A DNA stretch of 64,000 nucleotides from Shewanella gelidimarina (GTDB lineage Bacteria > Pseudomonadota > Gammaproteobacteria > Enterobacterales > Shewanellaceae): assembly GCF_023283945.1 (NCBI RefSeq), contig NZ_JAKIKW010000014.1:1-64000 (forward strand), read 5' to 3'. Shown one piece after another: positions 7,743 to 17,083 of the stretch. The notes below the pieces were generated by a model, which was not told the DNA's origin, did no database searches, and worked only from the letters and a program-made list of their open reading frames with translations. Made by a program: the position numbers and the translations under genes. The stretch's first letter is position 1. Each line of letters begins with the position of its first letter.

Positions 7743-7905
7743 GTTAAAGCCTATGATAACCAAATAAATGGCGCATGATATTGTTCTATATAAAATTTCA
7801 CAAAAAATATTGCATATGACAAACATTACCATTCCAGACTCGTAGTGCTGTTCAAAAACACAGTGTTATCACGTAAACTAAGCAGATTAAATCAATTGGG
7901 AGGTT

Positions 7906-8063
7906 GTGATACGGCTTCTTTGTCCCGGCTGTGGTTCTGTTGCTATAATTGGAAAAATAAATCGGCTGAGTCTGACCCATGCCGTTCTGTATTGTTCATG
8001 AGCTACACCATAAAATTTATCGGTTTTATGGTTACGAAAAAACGACACAGTAGAGCCGAATGA
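7906..8063 (+). pseudogene. Decayed Ogr/Delta-type phage transcription-activator zinc finger
   Basis: From a GTG at 7906, just after GGGAGG, the frame reads VIRLLCPGCGSVAIIGK and reaches LYCS before a stop at 7999-8001. This is the start of the Ogr/Delta zinc-finger family (LCPxCG at the start, YCxC about 22 residues later). The TGA stands where the second cysteine of YCSC is expected, so a TGC/TGT-to-TGA change is likely, and a second in-frame stop follows. A possible continuation (GFMVTKKRHSRAE) is in another frame. The gene is therefore a relic, pointing to a P2-like satellite or prophage once present here. Confidence 0.4.
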
Positions 8064-8278
8064 GCTTATATTGGTAAAAGGACAAATTTGTCCATAAGAC
8101 TCCAGACAGCCCGTATTGCATTAACAACCTTTGCACTAATTCACTTTAAGAAAAAATATTATTGATTAGTTCAGAGAATAGCGGTGGTACCATCAAATTA
8201 ATGTAACACCCAATGGAACACCACGAGAGGCACAGAGCAACCAACACCAAAATAAACAATACCTTACTAGAGCAACTA

Positions 8279-8364
8279 GAGCCCCGCCGCCTCCACCAAA
8301 TATAAAAAGCCCCGATACGAAAGTATCGGGGCTTTTTTCTGCCTGTAAAACACCAAAATCAATA
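8279..8364 (+). repeat. ssrA (tmRNA) 3'-end-like att copy plus terminator, copy 1
   Basis: Bases 8281-8298 read GCCCCGCCGCCTCCACCA, which looks like the 3' acceptor strand of a tmRNA ending in CCACCA; CGCCTCC would pair with the GGGGGCG that starts many gammaproteobacterial tmRNAs. Ten bases later comes a strong terminator. No T-loop or tmRNA body lies upstream, so only the 3' end is present, as at the far side of an island inserted into ssrA. A diverged copy with the same internal spacing occurs at 24655-24741, and the similarity runs on through AACACCAAAATCAATA after the hairpin. Confidence 0.5.
8306..8338 (+). terminator. Rho-independent terminator (GCCCCGATAC hairpin)
   Basis: GCCCCGATAC (8309-8318), a GAAA tetraloop and GTATCGGGGC (8323-8332) are followed by six T residues. 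It is a canonical plus-strand terminator. It follows the tmRNA-like CCACCA end and is repeated almost exactly at 24685-24716. Confidence 0.85.
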
Positions 8365-8646
8365 ACTGAGCGTCTATTAACGGCTATTACATTAATGGCA
8401 AGTGCAGTTAGGCTGCCCGCGAGCTTCTTGCTAAAGGCATTGTCTCTCAATCTCACCTACAACAAAACAAAGCGAAATTCCCCAAGAATGATTAACAGCA
8501 TATTCAGAATCCTTCTTTAGTTCATTTCAGAAACAAAAGTAAGCATTGAGAAAACTTTAGCTCACCGAATTAAGATTAGTAAAGCAAAGACAAAGCAATG
8601 GAGGAAATATCAAAATTAGAAAACACTCGTTTTCTGGCCATCGGAA

Positions 8647-9438
8647 TTATTTAACGACGACCGTTTTAATATAATCACTTGGTGTCTGACCGAATTTTCC
8701 TTTGAAACGTTGACCAAAACGCCCTTGGGATTGATAGCCGCACAATTGCGCTAGCATTGCGACGTTGTAGTGACCATTTTGCATTAAATACAGCGAATGG
8801 TTTAAGCGTACTTCTACCAGCACTTCCCTATACTGCGAGCTTTCTTGCTTGAGTTTCCTTATCATAGTTGCACGGCTCATAGCAAAGCGTTTTGCTACTG
8901 CTTCTAGCGTATGATCCTCACCAGGAGAGTACGACAGGTAGCGACTCAATTTCTGAGTTAATGTCGTGTTCTTACTAGTAAATAGGTGATGTAATACACC
9001 CCGCTCCGCCAACTGTTGATAAACCCCCATGACCCAAAAAGTTTGCATTTCGTTACTCATGCTGTGTAGGTCAAATGAGAACAGCGCATTGAGAGTATCT
9101 TGCAACGCTTTGTCGGCTTCTACCATAAGAGTTTGCCCTCCATCTCCGTTGCGCTTACTCTGTTCAATCATCCAATCACTAGGTAAGCAATAGAAGTTAA
9201 ATACCCTGGAAAGAAAACGCCTTTTTTGTGGTACGTTCTCAAAGCTCAATGAGACAGAAGCTTCACAGAGTAATAATCCTAAGTGAGAAATGTCTATGAC
9301 TGAATCTTTCCAAAATAAACGCTTACTGCCAGTAATGATTTGAATAATACTAGGGGAATGAATCCTCACGTTTCTAAGCCTCTGGAGTTGTTCGGCACGA
9401 AATGTTGTAACTTGATATTGATGACTCATCATTCCCAT
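8647..9438 (-). CDS. AraC-family transcriptional regulator
   Basis: 263 residues. The last 95 or so hold the two helix-turn-helix motifs of the AraC family: TLEAVAKRFAMSRATMIRKL (first) and VAMLAQLCGYQSQGRFGQRF with GQTPSDYI (second), the usual end of the family. The N-terminal 165 residues form the less conserved sensor/dimerisation part with no recognised ligand domain. The arrangement, with a YbhB-like pseudogene ending 12 bases upstream on the same strand, suggests a former two-gene operon. The regulator appears intact while its partner is broken, so its target may lie elsewhere. Confidence 0.85.
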   Translation of the reverse strand: MGMMSHQYQVTTFRAEQLQRLRNVRIHSPSIIQIITGSKRLFWKDSVIDISHLGLLLCEASVSLSFENVPQKRRFLSRVFNFYCLPSDWMIEQSKRNGDGGQTLMVEADKALQDTLNALFSFDLHSMSNEMQTFWVMGVYQQLAERGVLHHLFTSKNTTLTQKLSRYLSYSPGEDHTLEAVAKRFAMSRATMIRKLKQESSQYREVLVEVRLNHSLYLMQNGHYNVAMLAQLCGYQSQGRFGQRFKGKFGQTPSDYIKTVVVK

Positions 9439-9450
9439 TTACCTTTCAAT

Positions 9451-9984
9451 CTAGCGTTTATAAGTAGCGGTCAATTTCGCTTTGCCTAACGCATTGCTGT
9501 TCAATGAAAAACCCACGACAGCAGCTGGTGTATTTTCATCTAGCTGCATTTTTGAAGTCGGTAACGCCCAAATTGTAAATTGATAACGGTGCATGCCATC
9601 TCCTTTTGGAGGGCAAGCACCACCGAAACCTACGGTGCCGTAATCGATACGAGATTCTTTTCCATTCAACTTTTTATATTCACACCACGCGGCAGTTCAT
9701 TCACCGACGCAGGAATATTGAATGCTACCCAATGCCAAAAACCACTGCCTGTTGGTGCATCTGGATGCATAAGCTGTTATTGCAAAGCTCTTAGTCCCTG
9801 CAGGTGCATCTTTCCACATTAGCTGTGGTGACTGATTGCCACCACCACAACCCCAGTTGTTGAATTCAAAGGTCTTGGCCATTGGATGTCCTTCTTTAAT
9901 ATCTTTACTCGTTAACTCAAACCCTTGAGCCGAGCCAACCGCCAATACGCCTAGTGCTAATACAGATATAGTGATTACTTTCAT
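9451..9984 (-). pseudogene. YbhB/YbcL (PEBP-like) secreted protein, two frameshifts
   Basis: The reading starts with a signal peptide (MKVITISVLALGVLAVGSAQ) and the PEBP-family pattern FELTSKDIKEG, WGCGGGNQSPQLMW and [12 protein letters not shown]. There an extra C (near 9768) shifts the frame. The expected continuation [20 protein letters not shown] is present in the next frame. A missing A in a run of A residues (T run at 9671-9675 on the plus strand) shifts it back, after which YGTVGFGGACPPKGDGMHRY and the conserved tail (VGFSLNSNALGKAKLTATY) follow to the stop. Corrected, the protein would be about 178 residues, normal for periplasmic YbhB-like proteins. Either a real pseudogene or two sequencing indels; the A-run one is a typical error site. 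Confidence 0.85.
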
Positions 9985-10853
9985 AATTATGTTCCTATTC
10001 TTGAGTATGAACTAAGTGTATTCCTCCCAAGAAATATTTTGAACTCAGTAAGTATCACAAATAGTCATTATGCATTGCCTTTTGATACTTTAAGCGTAAA
10101 TAAAAATTAGGACTCAAGTCTTGCCTTTTTCCACTCGTTATTGTCTTTTCTACAGACTAGTAATATATCAATTGTCTAGTTTTAAATTTAAGTCATATGT
10201 AAAAAATCAGTCAACATCCAAATATTTTATATGGTTACAAAGTTACTTTATTCATACTTAATCATGCCTTTCGTACCTACTAATACAACTTTAATAAATA
10301 GAAACTTAAAAAGTAAATCAAAATCCGACTAAATATGACTCGCTAACCTACGACGACTCATAAGAGACAACAACCTATTTGTTACAAGACTGTTAGTGAA
10401 AAATCAGTCATCCAGTTTAAAAACAAGTGAAACTCTTTGTAATTTCACTTCGCACATCAACAAACAGTTTCTTAAGTTAAACTTTAAGTTAAGCAAACTA
10501 AAAGTATATTAAATACAAATATTCATTCTAGAGTTGCTTTACACATAGTAGTTAATTAATGCCTCTTTCAGGTAATAAATCGAAATTTATTCCTAACTCA
10601 TCCAAAGTTCCACTTCTTAAATTAAAATTAATCGATGTTGTTTTTTTGTTAGATTTATATCAACAACTAATTATATAGCAATAGCTTAAGCGATACTTTC
10701 ATGTGAACAAGATGTAACCACTTATAGATAGATACATCCTGTTACATGTGTTGAGTTTGGAGGTGGTTTTATATCTTTTACATTGAAGCCGCTTCGTATC
10801 AATCGAAGGAAGGAAGTTAATTATTAAAAGGTATTTATAAAAAGGTATTAAAA
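9985..10853. other. AT-rich intergenic region without a gene
   Basis: About 870 bases between the PEBP-like pseudogene and the subtilase gene. I see no ORF with coding character, no tRNA and no strong hairpin. It is very AT-rich and full of stops on both strands. It must hold the promoter of the subtilase gene, but no convincing -35/-10 pair stands out. AGGTATTAAAA lies just before its ATG. Confidence 0.5.
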
Positions 10854-13007
10854 ATGTATAAAAAAACAATACTTTCTATTTGTATTACTACAGCTATTTT
10901 AGCCGGCTGTGGTAGTGATAAGAATGATAGTAATAAGAACATTTTGTCACCGACAAGCTCTGATGTAACGGTCAGTGCAAGGCAGTCAGTTACCGTTACG
11001 GGTACACTTACTGGAAACGATAAAGATAGCGATATTACTTTCTCAATCGTTGATCCTGATTCAGTAAAATTGGGCAAGCTAGTCATAACTGATGCAGCGA
11101 AAGGCACATTCACTTACACCACTTCTGCTAGCGAAGGAGTTGAGGTCATTAATTTTAAAGTTAGTGACGGGGTAAATAAGGACTCTATATCAGAACTAAC
11201 GATTAACATTGATGGAGGTGATCCGCTATATACTCAACAATGGCACTTAAATAACACGGCTCAGAACTCGTTTTCCTTAGGTCGAGGTCTAGCTGGTAAC
11301 GATCTTAATGTTGAGGGCGCAATTTCGAGCGGTGCTACCGGCAAAGGTATTATCGTTGCTGTTGTGGATAACGGTGTAGAAATTTCCCATGAAGATTTAC
11401 AGAATAATGTAATTGCCGGGGGCTCTTATAACTTAATTACCGGGACAAATAATCCAACACCTTTTGCAAATAGCGCTGCGCATGGAACTGAAGTCGCCGG
11501 TATTATTGCGGCTGAAGGGTGGAACGGTATAGGCGGTCGTGGAGTTGCGCCAGATGCAAGCTTAGTGGGCTTCAACTTTTTAGATCAAGATCCATTATGT
11601 GCTCAACCTACATTAGATAATTTCTCAACTTGTTTAGCTGGTGTGCAGACATTTTCTAACTTCGCTAAATCCCATGGTAAGAGTGCTTTTAGCGACACCG
11701 CAAGAGTGTTTAATCAAAGTTACGGCTATTCACCAACCCTACCCTTTACTGCCGATACAGATGAAGACGAGCTGATGCTAGATGTCGTCAATCATGGTCC
11801 AGATGGAAATGGAAGTTTATTTGTAAAAGCTGCTGGCAACGGATTTCAATACTTCAAATTTCAAAATGCATATTGGGCACCAAGTATCGCAGTAATCAGA
11901 GGTGAAGATAACAACCACGGTCTACCTTTCCACAATGCCAATATGTCACCAGATAATACTAACGTGTTCAATTTGGTTGTTAGTGCAACCAATGCAGCAG
12001 GTCAATTATCAAGCTATTCATCGATTGGCTCTAACGTGTTTGTCGCTGGAGCTGGTGGAGAATATGGTGTAGAAGCTCCTGCCATGGTGACAACCGATAG
12101 AATGACTTGCACAAAAGGAAGCGCAACAACCAATGATCGCCCCAGTACGGGCTTTATGGGCGGCGCTCATCCTCTAAATGAGCAATGTAACTACTCATCA
12201 ACAATGAATGGAACATCAGCTGCAACGCCAAGTGTAGCAGGTGTTATCGCATTGATATTAAGTGCTAATCCTGATCTAAACTGGCGTGATGTTCGTGAAA
12301 TATTGGCGAAGACATCAACCAAAATAAACCCTGAACTATCACCAATAATGCTCGATGTTGCTGGTAAAGCTGATTTTGAAGCTATGGGTGCATGGATTGA
12401 TAATGCTGCAGGCTACCACTTCAATAACTTATATGGCTTTGGTCGCGTAGACGCAACAGCCGCAGTAAATCTTGCTAGGGCCTATAAAGTAAATTTAGGC
12501 GTTTACGTCATTAGTGATTGGACTCAAAAAGACAAATTAGATAAGGCAATTCCTGATGGCAATCCAAGTGGCGTAACTGATTCGAATACAGTTCTAGACA
12601 ACCTCGTTATTGAGGGGGTTCAAATAGAGCTAAACATCGATCATAAGCGCTTACCTGACTTAGCTATCGAGCTTATATCTCCATCCGGTACTCATAGCAT
12701 GGTCATGACACCATACAACGGTTTTACATACCAAGGTGTCGCAGATCAAACGAAACCTGACGAAATCGTTACAGGCTATGTAGATACCCCAATGCTATCT
12801 AATGCTTTTTATGGTGAAGAGTCGGCTGGCGATTGGACTCTTAAAGTGACTGACGTAAATAACGGCCAATATAGCTTCTGGACTCAATATAGAGCAGGTA
12901 CAGCTCAGAATCCTACCGCTAATAAGAAAGTCGTTGAAATACCTAACGATGCAAACGGGCTACTTAAAGGTTGGTCTATCCGTTTCCATGGTCATGCAGC
13001 CAGCTAA
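10854..13007 (+). CDS. Lipoprotein subtilase (S8, kexin-like) with P-domain
   Basis: 717 residues. A lipoprotein signal ends at LAGC (Cys at about 19), so the enzyme is probably anchored in the outer or inner membrane facing outward. Residues 30-120 look like an Ig/cadherin-type repeat. The S8 catalytic triad is visible: D172 in VAVVDNG, H210 in AAHGTEVAGI and S455 in NGTSAATPSVAGV. A C-terminal P (Homo B) domain follows (about 580-695, with LPDLAIELISPSGT and SAGDWTLKVTD), as in kexin-like proprotein convertases. No propeptide inhibitor domain is seen between the lipobox and the protease; a propeptide-like protein is instead encoded by the next gene, 12 bases downstream. Probably a cell-surface peptidase feeding the TonB receptor encoded further on. 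Confidence 0.9.
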   Translation: MYKKTILSICITTAILAGCGSDKNDSNKNILSPTSSDVTVSARQSVTVTGTLTGNDKDSDITFSIVDPDSVKLGKLVITDAAKGTFTYTTSASEGVEVINFKVSDGVNKDSISELTINIDGGDPLYTQQWHLNNTAQNSFSLGRGLAGNDLNVEGAISSGATGKGIIVAVVDNGVEISHEDLQNNVIAGGSYNLITGTNNPTPFANSAAHGTEVAGIIAAEGWNGIGGRGVAPDASLVGFNFLDQDPLCAQPTLDNFSTCLAGVQTFSNFAKSHGKSAFSDTARVFNQSYGYSPTLPFTADTDEDELMLDVVNHGPDGNGSLFVKAAGNGFQYFKFQNAYWAPSIAVIRGEDNNHGLPFHNANMSPDNTNVFNLVVSATNAAGQLSSYSSIGSNVFVAGAGGEYGVEAPAMVTTDRMTCTKGSATTNDRPSTGFMGGAHPLNEQCNYSSTMNGTSAATPSVAGVIALILSANPDLNWRDVREILAKTSTKINPELSPIMLDVAGKADFEAMGAWIDNAAGYHFNNLYGFGRVDATAAVNLARAYKVNLGVYVISDWTQKDKLDKAIPDGNPSGVTDSNTVLDNLVIEGVQIELNIDHKRLPDLAIELISPSGTHSMVMTPYNGFTYQGVADQTKPDEIVTGYVDTPMLSNAFYGEESAGDWTLKVTDVNNGQYSFWTQYRAGTAQNPTANKKVVEIPNDANGLLKGWSIRFHGHAAS

Positions 13008-13019
13008 TTGGAGTTACAA

Positions 13020-13493
13020 ATGAAAAATTTTAAAACAGTTATTTGCTTATCTGTATTACTCACCTCCTTTGTAGGAACACTTGCGTTCGCTGAGTCGAAT
13101 AAAGCTGAGAAGCTAGAAGTGGCTGATACTAAAATAAATGAACAAAACCTCGTTGACCGTACATCGTCTACAGAAGGTGCATACAAAGTGCTGCAAGGTG
13201 ACTCCATTGTTCGTTCAGATACCCTCAACAAAGGTCAAATTGTCTTTGACCGATTGTCTCAACCATCAATAGTCACGGGTGATCTTGTTATTAAGCTGCG
13301 AGATAGTGCGTCATCGGAAACATTTGCTAAAGACCATGGTCTGTCTGTTTCTATGAATACGGAATCTAACTTAGGGGTTTATACACCTATTAGCGATGCT
13401 GGCTTAGTTAAATTACTTGAATCAATAAAGAAAGATGCCCGTGTAATTAGAGCCAAGTTGGATAAATCTACTAATAAATATCAAATCCAGTGA
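13020..13493 (+). CDS. Secreted subtilase-propeptide-like protein (possible trans inhibitor/chaperone)
   Basis: 157 residues from the ATG at 13020, chosen because GGAGTT lies at the right distance; an ATG at 13008 overlaps no better site. A Sec signal peptide (KNFKTVICLSVLLTSFVGTLAFA) is clear. The C-terminal 75 residues (GDLVIKLRDSASSETFAKDHG, then LGVYTPI and ESIKKDARVIRAKLD) follow the pattern of fervidolysin/subtilisin-type propeptides: a beta strand with V-x-V/L-K, an alpha helix over 'FAxxHGL', 'LGVY', and 'KKDxRVxxA'. Encoded directly after a subtilase that lacks such a domain, it may fold or inhibit the protease in trans. Function is inferred from pattern and context. Confidence 0.65.
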   Translation: MKNFKTVICLSVLLTSFVGTLAFAESNKAEKLEVADTKINEQNLVDRTSSTEGAYKVLQGDSIVRSDTLNKGQIVFDRLSQPSIVTGDLVIKLRDSASSETFAKDHGLSVSMNTESNLGVYTPISDAGLVKLLESIKKDARVIRAKLDKSTNKYQIQ

Positions 13494-13613
13494 TAGATAT
13501 ATTTCAATAATCCGAACTAAAAAAAATACATTTATATTAACCCTCTTAGTGATTAGTTTTTAATTAAAACTTCTTGTATCTGAGGGTTATAAGAACAAAT
13601 TTGGAGATAAACA

Positions 13614-16235
13614 ATGTTTAATACAAATAAATCAACAATCAGTATCCGAATTGCTCTGTTAGCCGGAGCGACAGCAGCTTCAATGGCTTCTATTGGAGCC
13701 TTTGCAGCTAATGATGAACAACAAGTTGAACGCATACAAGTAACAGGTTCTCGAATCAAGACGACCGATTTAGAAGGGTCTTCACCAGTAACCACCATTA
13801 ATATAAGTGACATTGATAAAACGGGTCAAATGTCGGTAGCTGACTTACTTCGTAGCAGCAACTTAAATACGTTTGGTTCAACGTCCGAGCAGTCGGGTAA
13901 TGCTTCACAATCACAAGCTTCTGTTAGTTTGCGTGGTGTGGGTGCAGACCGAACACTAGTACTGCTTAACGGAAAGAGAATGCCGGGGTCACCAACATTA
14001 GGCGGTACCGCAGTAAACCTCAATGCTTTGCCTACTGCTGCTGTTGAAAGAATTGAAATACTAAGTGATGGCGCTAGTGCGATTTATGGCTCTGATGCTA
14101 TTGCGGGTGTAGTGAACATCATTACTAAGAAGGGATATGATGGGCTAGAAATTTCAGCCACTAAAAGCAATCCTACCCAACCCGGCGGCGAAGAGTGGAA
14201 AGCGAGTGTTATCGGTGGTGTGTCTGGCGATAAGGGCAATGTCACATTCTCTGTTGAGCACCAGCAACGCGAAATCATCTTCCAGCGTGATCGTTGGTTC
14301 TCTTCTTCTACTAATTTAGATGCTAAAAAATACTCAGATGTAACAGGCGTTTCTACTTATGCTCGTAACTTCAATGACAGCACGTCTTACGTCACAAGCC
14401 CATTAGCAGGCTGTAAAAACCCTGATATGGTCGGTGATGGCCATATTTATGATGCAGAAGATGGTGATTACGTATGTGGATACGACTACACATCACAAGC
14501 CGCTGATCATGCAGCAAGAAAATATGACGCTGGCTTTGTAAATGCTGATTATCAAATTTCAGATGATGTTCGTTTCGAGGGGCAGGCTATCTACTCCCGC
14601 AATCAGACATTTGGACGTTATGCACCAGCTGCGGGGAAATTCAAAGTTGATGCCGGGGCAGTAGACGTTCAACATTATGATGCGTCAGGCAATTATGTAA
14701 ACACGACTAAGAACGAACATGCAGGGCAAGCGTTATACCGTTTCACTGGTGTAGGTACTCGTGATAGCACCACTACGGATTACACTACAGACTTACAGCT
14801 AGGCTTTGTCGGTGAACATGATTCCTTTGGTTGGGACGCTACGTACCATTACAGCCTACAAGAGAACAACAATAACGGTACTGGCTATGTCCATCGCCCA
14901 ACTGTTGAAGCTTTGGTGAAAGATGGCAAATTTAACTTTGGTCCAGAAGGTAATACACCAGAAGTCATCGCGGCTATTACGCATGATGTATTCCAGCAAG
15001 ATGCTATGGAGTTTCAAAGCGTGAATGCAGGTATTAACTTCGATGGTGCTGATTTGCTTGGCGCTGGTGAAATGGGCTTGTACTTCGGTACTGAGTTTAT
15101 GAAGTACAAGTACACATCAAAAGTAGATGCTGAATCAGCTAATGGTGAAATCATTGGCTCTGCTGGTAATGGTTCATCAGGTGATCGAGATGTATCGGCG
15201 GCATTTGGTGAAATGTCACTACCAATCACTGATGATTTATCACTAAGTGCTGCCTTACGCTATGACAAGTACTCTGACTTTGGTTCTGCTGTAACGCCTA
15301 AAGCATCTATACGCTATGCGGCTACTGATGATTTAGTGCTACGTGCTTCATGGGGTAAGGGCTTTAGAGCACCATCCTTATCTGATTTGTATGCTGCTGA
15401 TTCATTTAGTGCTGATTTTGCGACTGATTACCATTACTGCGAACAAACGGGTAAAGCTATTTCAGAGTGTAGACAGTCTCAGTACGATGTGACCCGAACA
15501 GCTAATGAAGACTTAGAAGCTGAAACCTCTGATTTCTACAATGTGGGCGCTATCTGGGATATAACAGATAACTTTAGTACTAAGATCGAGTACTACAACT
15601 TGAAGATAGATAACGTGATCACCTTTGTGTCACTTGATTCATTACTAAGTGAAGAGAAGAAAGTTGGTTATGGCAATTTAGCTTTAGGCAACATCAAGCG
15701 CTTTGGTGATAATCCTAATGGTAAGATTGAAGAAGCTACCACTCCGCAAGTTAACGGTAATAGCCTTGCTACATCAGGTATCGACTTTAATCTTGCTTAT
15801 CGCAACCTAGAAACCTCTATTGGCGATTTCAGCGCTAATATCGATACTACCTATGTAATCGACTACAGCGATGAAGAGTACTTCAATGGCCCTGTACACA
15901 ACAAGATAGGTCGTAACGGGTTACCGCAGATTCGATCAACAGCTACGTTAGATTGGGAGTTAGGCGATAACACTGCATCACTGGTAGCACATTACATTGA
16001 CAGCCAAACAGAGAAGACAGACCCTAATACTTATGAGCAGCTAGGACACTTAAGTTCACAAACCACATTTGATGCTAGCTATGGCTATGCAACATCTTGG
16101 AATGGAAAGGTATCTATAGGGGTTCGGAACTTAACAAATGAAGATCCAGTATTAGATTCGAATATTGATTATGATAAGACTCTATATAATCTATATGGAC
16201 GTACTTATAACTTATCGTACACTCAGATGTTCTAA
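13614..16235 (+). CDS. TonB-dependent outer-membrane receptor
   Basis: 873 residues with a signal peptide ending near GAFA. Mature residues begin with a TonB-box-like segment (ERIQVTGSRI) and a plug domain (SVADLLRSSNLNTFG, SLRGVGADRTLVLLNGKRMP, VERIEILSDGASAIYGSDAI, GVVNIITKK). A long 22-strand-type barrel follows, ending in the aromatic C-terminus SYTQMF, as outer-membrane proteins do. The plug with 'GSRIKTTDLEGSSPV' belongs to the large Shewanella/Alteromonas receptor group often linked to peptides, oligosaccharides or flavonoids; the substrate cannot be read from sequence. It follows the secreted protease pair by 120 bases and is followed by a terminator, so protease, propeptide protein and receptor are probably one functional unit. 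Confidence 0.93.
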   Translation: MFNTNKSTISIRIALLAGATAASMASIGAFAANDEQQVERIQVTGSRIKTTDLEGSSPVTTINISDIDKTGQMSVADLLRSSNLNTFGSTSEQSGNASQSQASVSLRGVGADRTLVLLNGKRMPGSPTLGGTAVNLNALPTAAVERIEILSDGASAIYGSDAIAGVVNIITKKGYDGLEISATKSNPTQPGGEEWKASVIGGVSGDKGNVTFSVEHQQREIIFQRDRWFSSSTNLDAKKYSDVTGVSTYARNFNDSTSYVTSPLAGCKNPDMVGDGHIYDAEDGDYVCGYDYTSQAADHAARKYDAGFVNADYQISDDVRFEGQAIYSRNQTFGRYAPAAGKFKVDAGAVDVQHYDASGNYVNTTKNEHAGQALYRFTGVGTRDSTTTDYTTDLQLGFVGEHDSFGWDATYHYSLQENNNNGTGYVHRPTVEALVKDGKFNFGPEGNTPEVIAAITHDVFQQDAMEFQSVNAGINFDGADLLGAGEMGLYFGTEFMKYKYTSKVDAESANGEIIGSAGNGSSGDRDVSAAFGEMSLPITDDLSLSAALRYDKYSDFGSAVTPKASIRYAATDDLVLRASWGKGFRAPSLSDLYAADSFSADFATDYHYCEQTGKAISECRQSQYDVTRTANEDLEAETSDFYNVGAIWDITDNFSTKIEYYNLKIDNVITFVSLDSLLSEEKKVGYGNLALGNIKRFGDNPNGKIEEATTPQVNGNSLATSGIDFNLAYRNLETSIGDFSANIDTTYVIDYSDEEYFNGPVHNKIGRNGLPQIRSTATLDWELGDNTASLVAHYIDSQTEKTDPNTYEQLGHLSSQTTFDASYGYATSWNGKVSIGVRNLTNEDPVLDSNIDYDKTLYNLYGRTYNLSYTQMF

Positions 16236-16298
16236 AGTAAGTGGTTTTCACTATGTCACTACTGACTTGTCTTATGCACTCTTAACAAGCTAGATGAA

Positions 16299-16326
16299 GC
16301 CCTTAGCCGAAAGGCTAAGGGCCTCT
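16299..16326 (+). terminator. Terminator after the TonB receptor gene
   Basis: GCCCTTAGCC (16299-16308), a GAAA loop and GGCTAAGGGC (16313-16322), followed by a short CTCTTAT. A perfect 10-bp GC-rich stem 63 bases after the receptor's stop. The T tract is weak. Confidence 0.75.
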
Positions 16327-16546
16327 TATCTATAGCTGTGCCCAACAGGCAGATAAAGTTTAATATGAACATTTCTCCCCTGTCATCCCTACATTACAGG
16401 CCAAAAAAATCGAGAGTCGAATAAGGTTAGCATGCAGTCGAAAATATCACATTGATAATACTTTGAAATAATGTGGCGCAATTAAAATGTAGGAATTAAT
16501 GATCCATTAACTACATGTTAGTTTAAAAACATCAGGAGATAAGACC

Positions 16547-17083
16547 ATGAAAATAAAACATTCAAACTATAATTACATAAATATAAAAATTTATGACCCT
16601 CAATGCACAAAACCTTTAAACGTGATAATTAAAGACATATTACCCGGGGTAAGCCAAATAGATTTTTATCGTGTTGACAAATATTATTCAGCTACGTGGG
16701 CGGCTATGAAAACTGACATGGTAAAATTTGTCATTTCAATTAGCGATGAATTTTTATCCAAAAATTGTGGAGGACCAAGAAAGATGATAGATGATAATAA
16801 CGAAGCTATCATTATAATTAAAAAAACGGCATTTGAAGTTCATGGCGCGAAGCATGAAATAACACTAAAATTAAATAGATTCACAGAAAGCGAAGTGAAC
16901 ATGGCTAGAAATCAAATAAGTAGGGAAATGCTTAACCACCTAAATGAAAATGATAGTTTAGAAATTATATTTCCAACCAAAGTAAACCCAGAATGGAATA
17001 GCTTTTGTAGAACAACAAAAATACTGAGAGAAGGTTTAATTAAATACAAGGAAGATACTGAATCAACCCTAAAAATTGAGTAA
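16547..17083 (+). CDS. Hypothetical protein, orphan
   Basis: 178 residues, Lys/Ile/Asn-rich, no signal peptide and no membrane span. CAGGAGAT nine bases before the ATG supports the start. The gene is markedly more AT-rich than its neighbours, with many AAA and ATA codons, a sign of recent transfer. I recognise no domain. It stands alone between a terminator and a 430-base gap, so context gives no functional lead. Confidence 0.55.
   Translation: MKIKHSNYNYINIKIYDPQCTKPLNVIIKDILPGVSQIDFYRVDKYYSATWAAMKTDMVKFVISISDEFLSKNCGGPRKMIDDNNEAIIIIKKTAFEVHGAKHEITLKLNRFTESEVNMARNQISREMLNHLNENDSLEIIFPTKVNPEWNSFCRTTKILREGLIKYKEDTESTLKIE

Noticed and set aside
7845..8063. 72-codon plus-strand frame
   Set aside because: A different frame over the same bases reads as the Ogr-type zinc finger, which explains the coding signal better.
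8193..8456. 87-codon minus-strand frame spanning the duplicated terminator
   Set aside because: Its middle is the hairpin and the CCACCA segment read backwards, with a Gly run from the GCC-rich part; not a protein.
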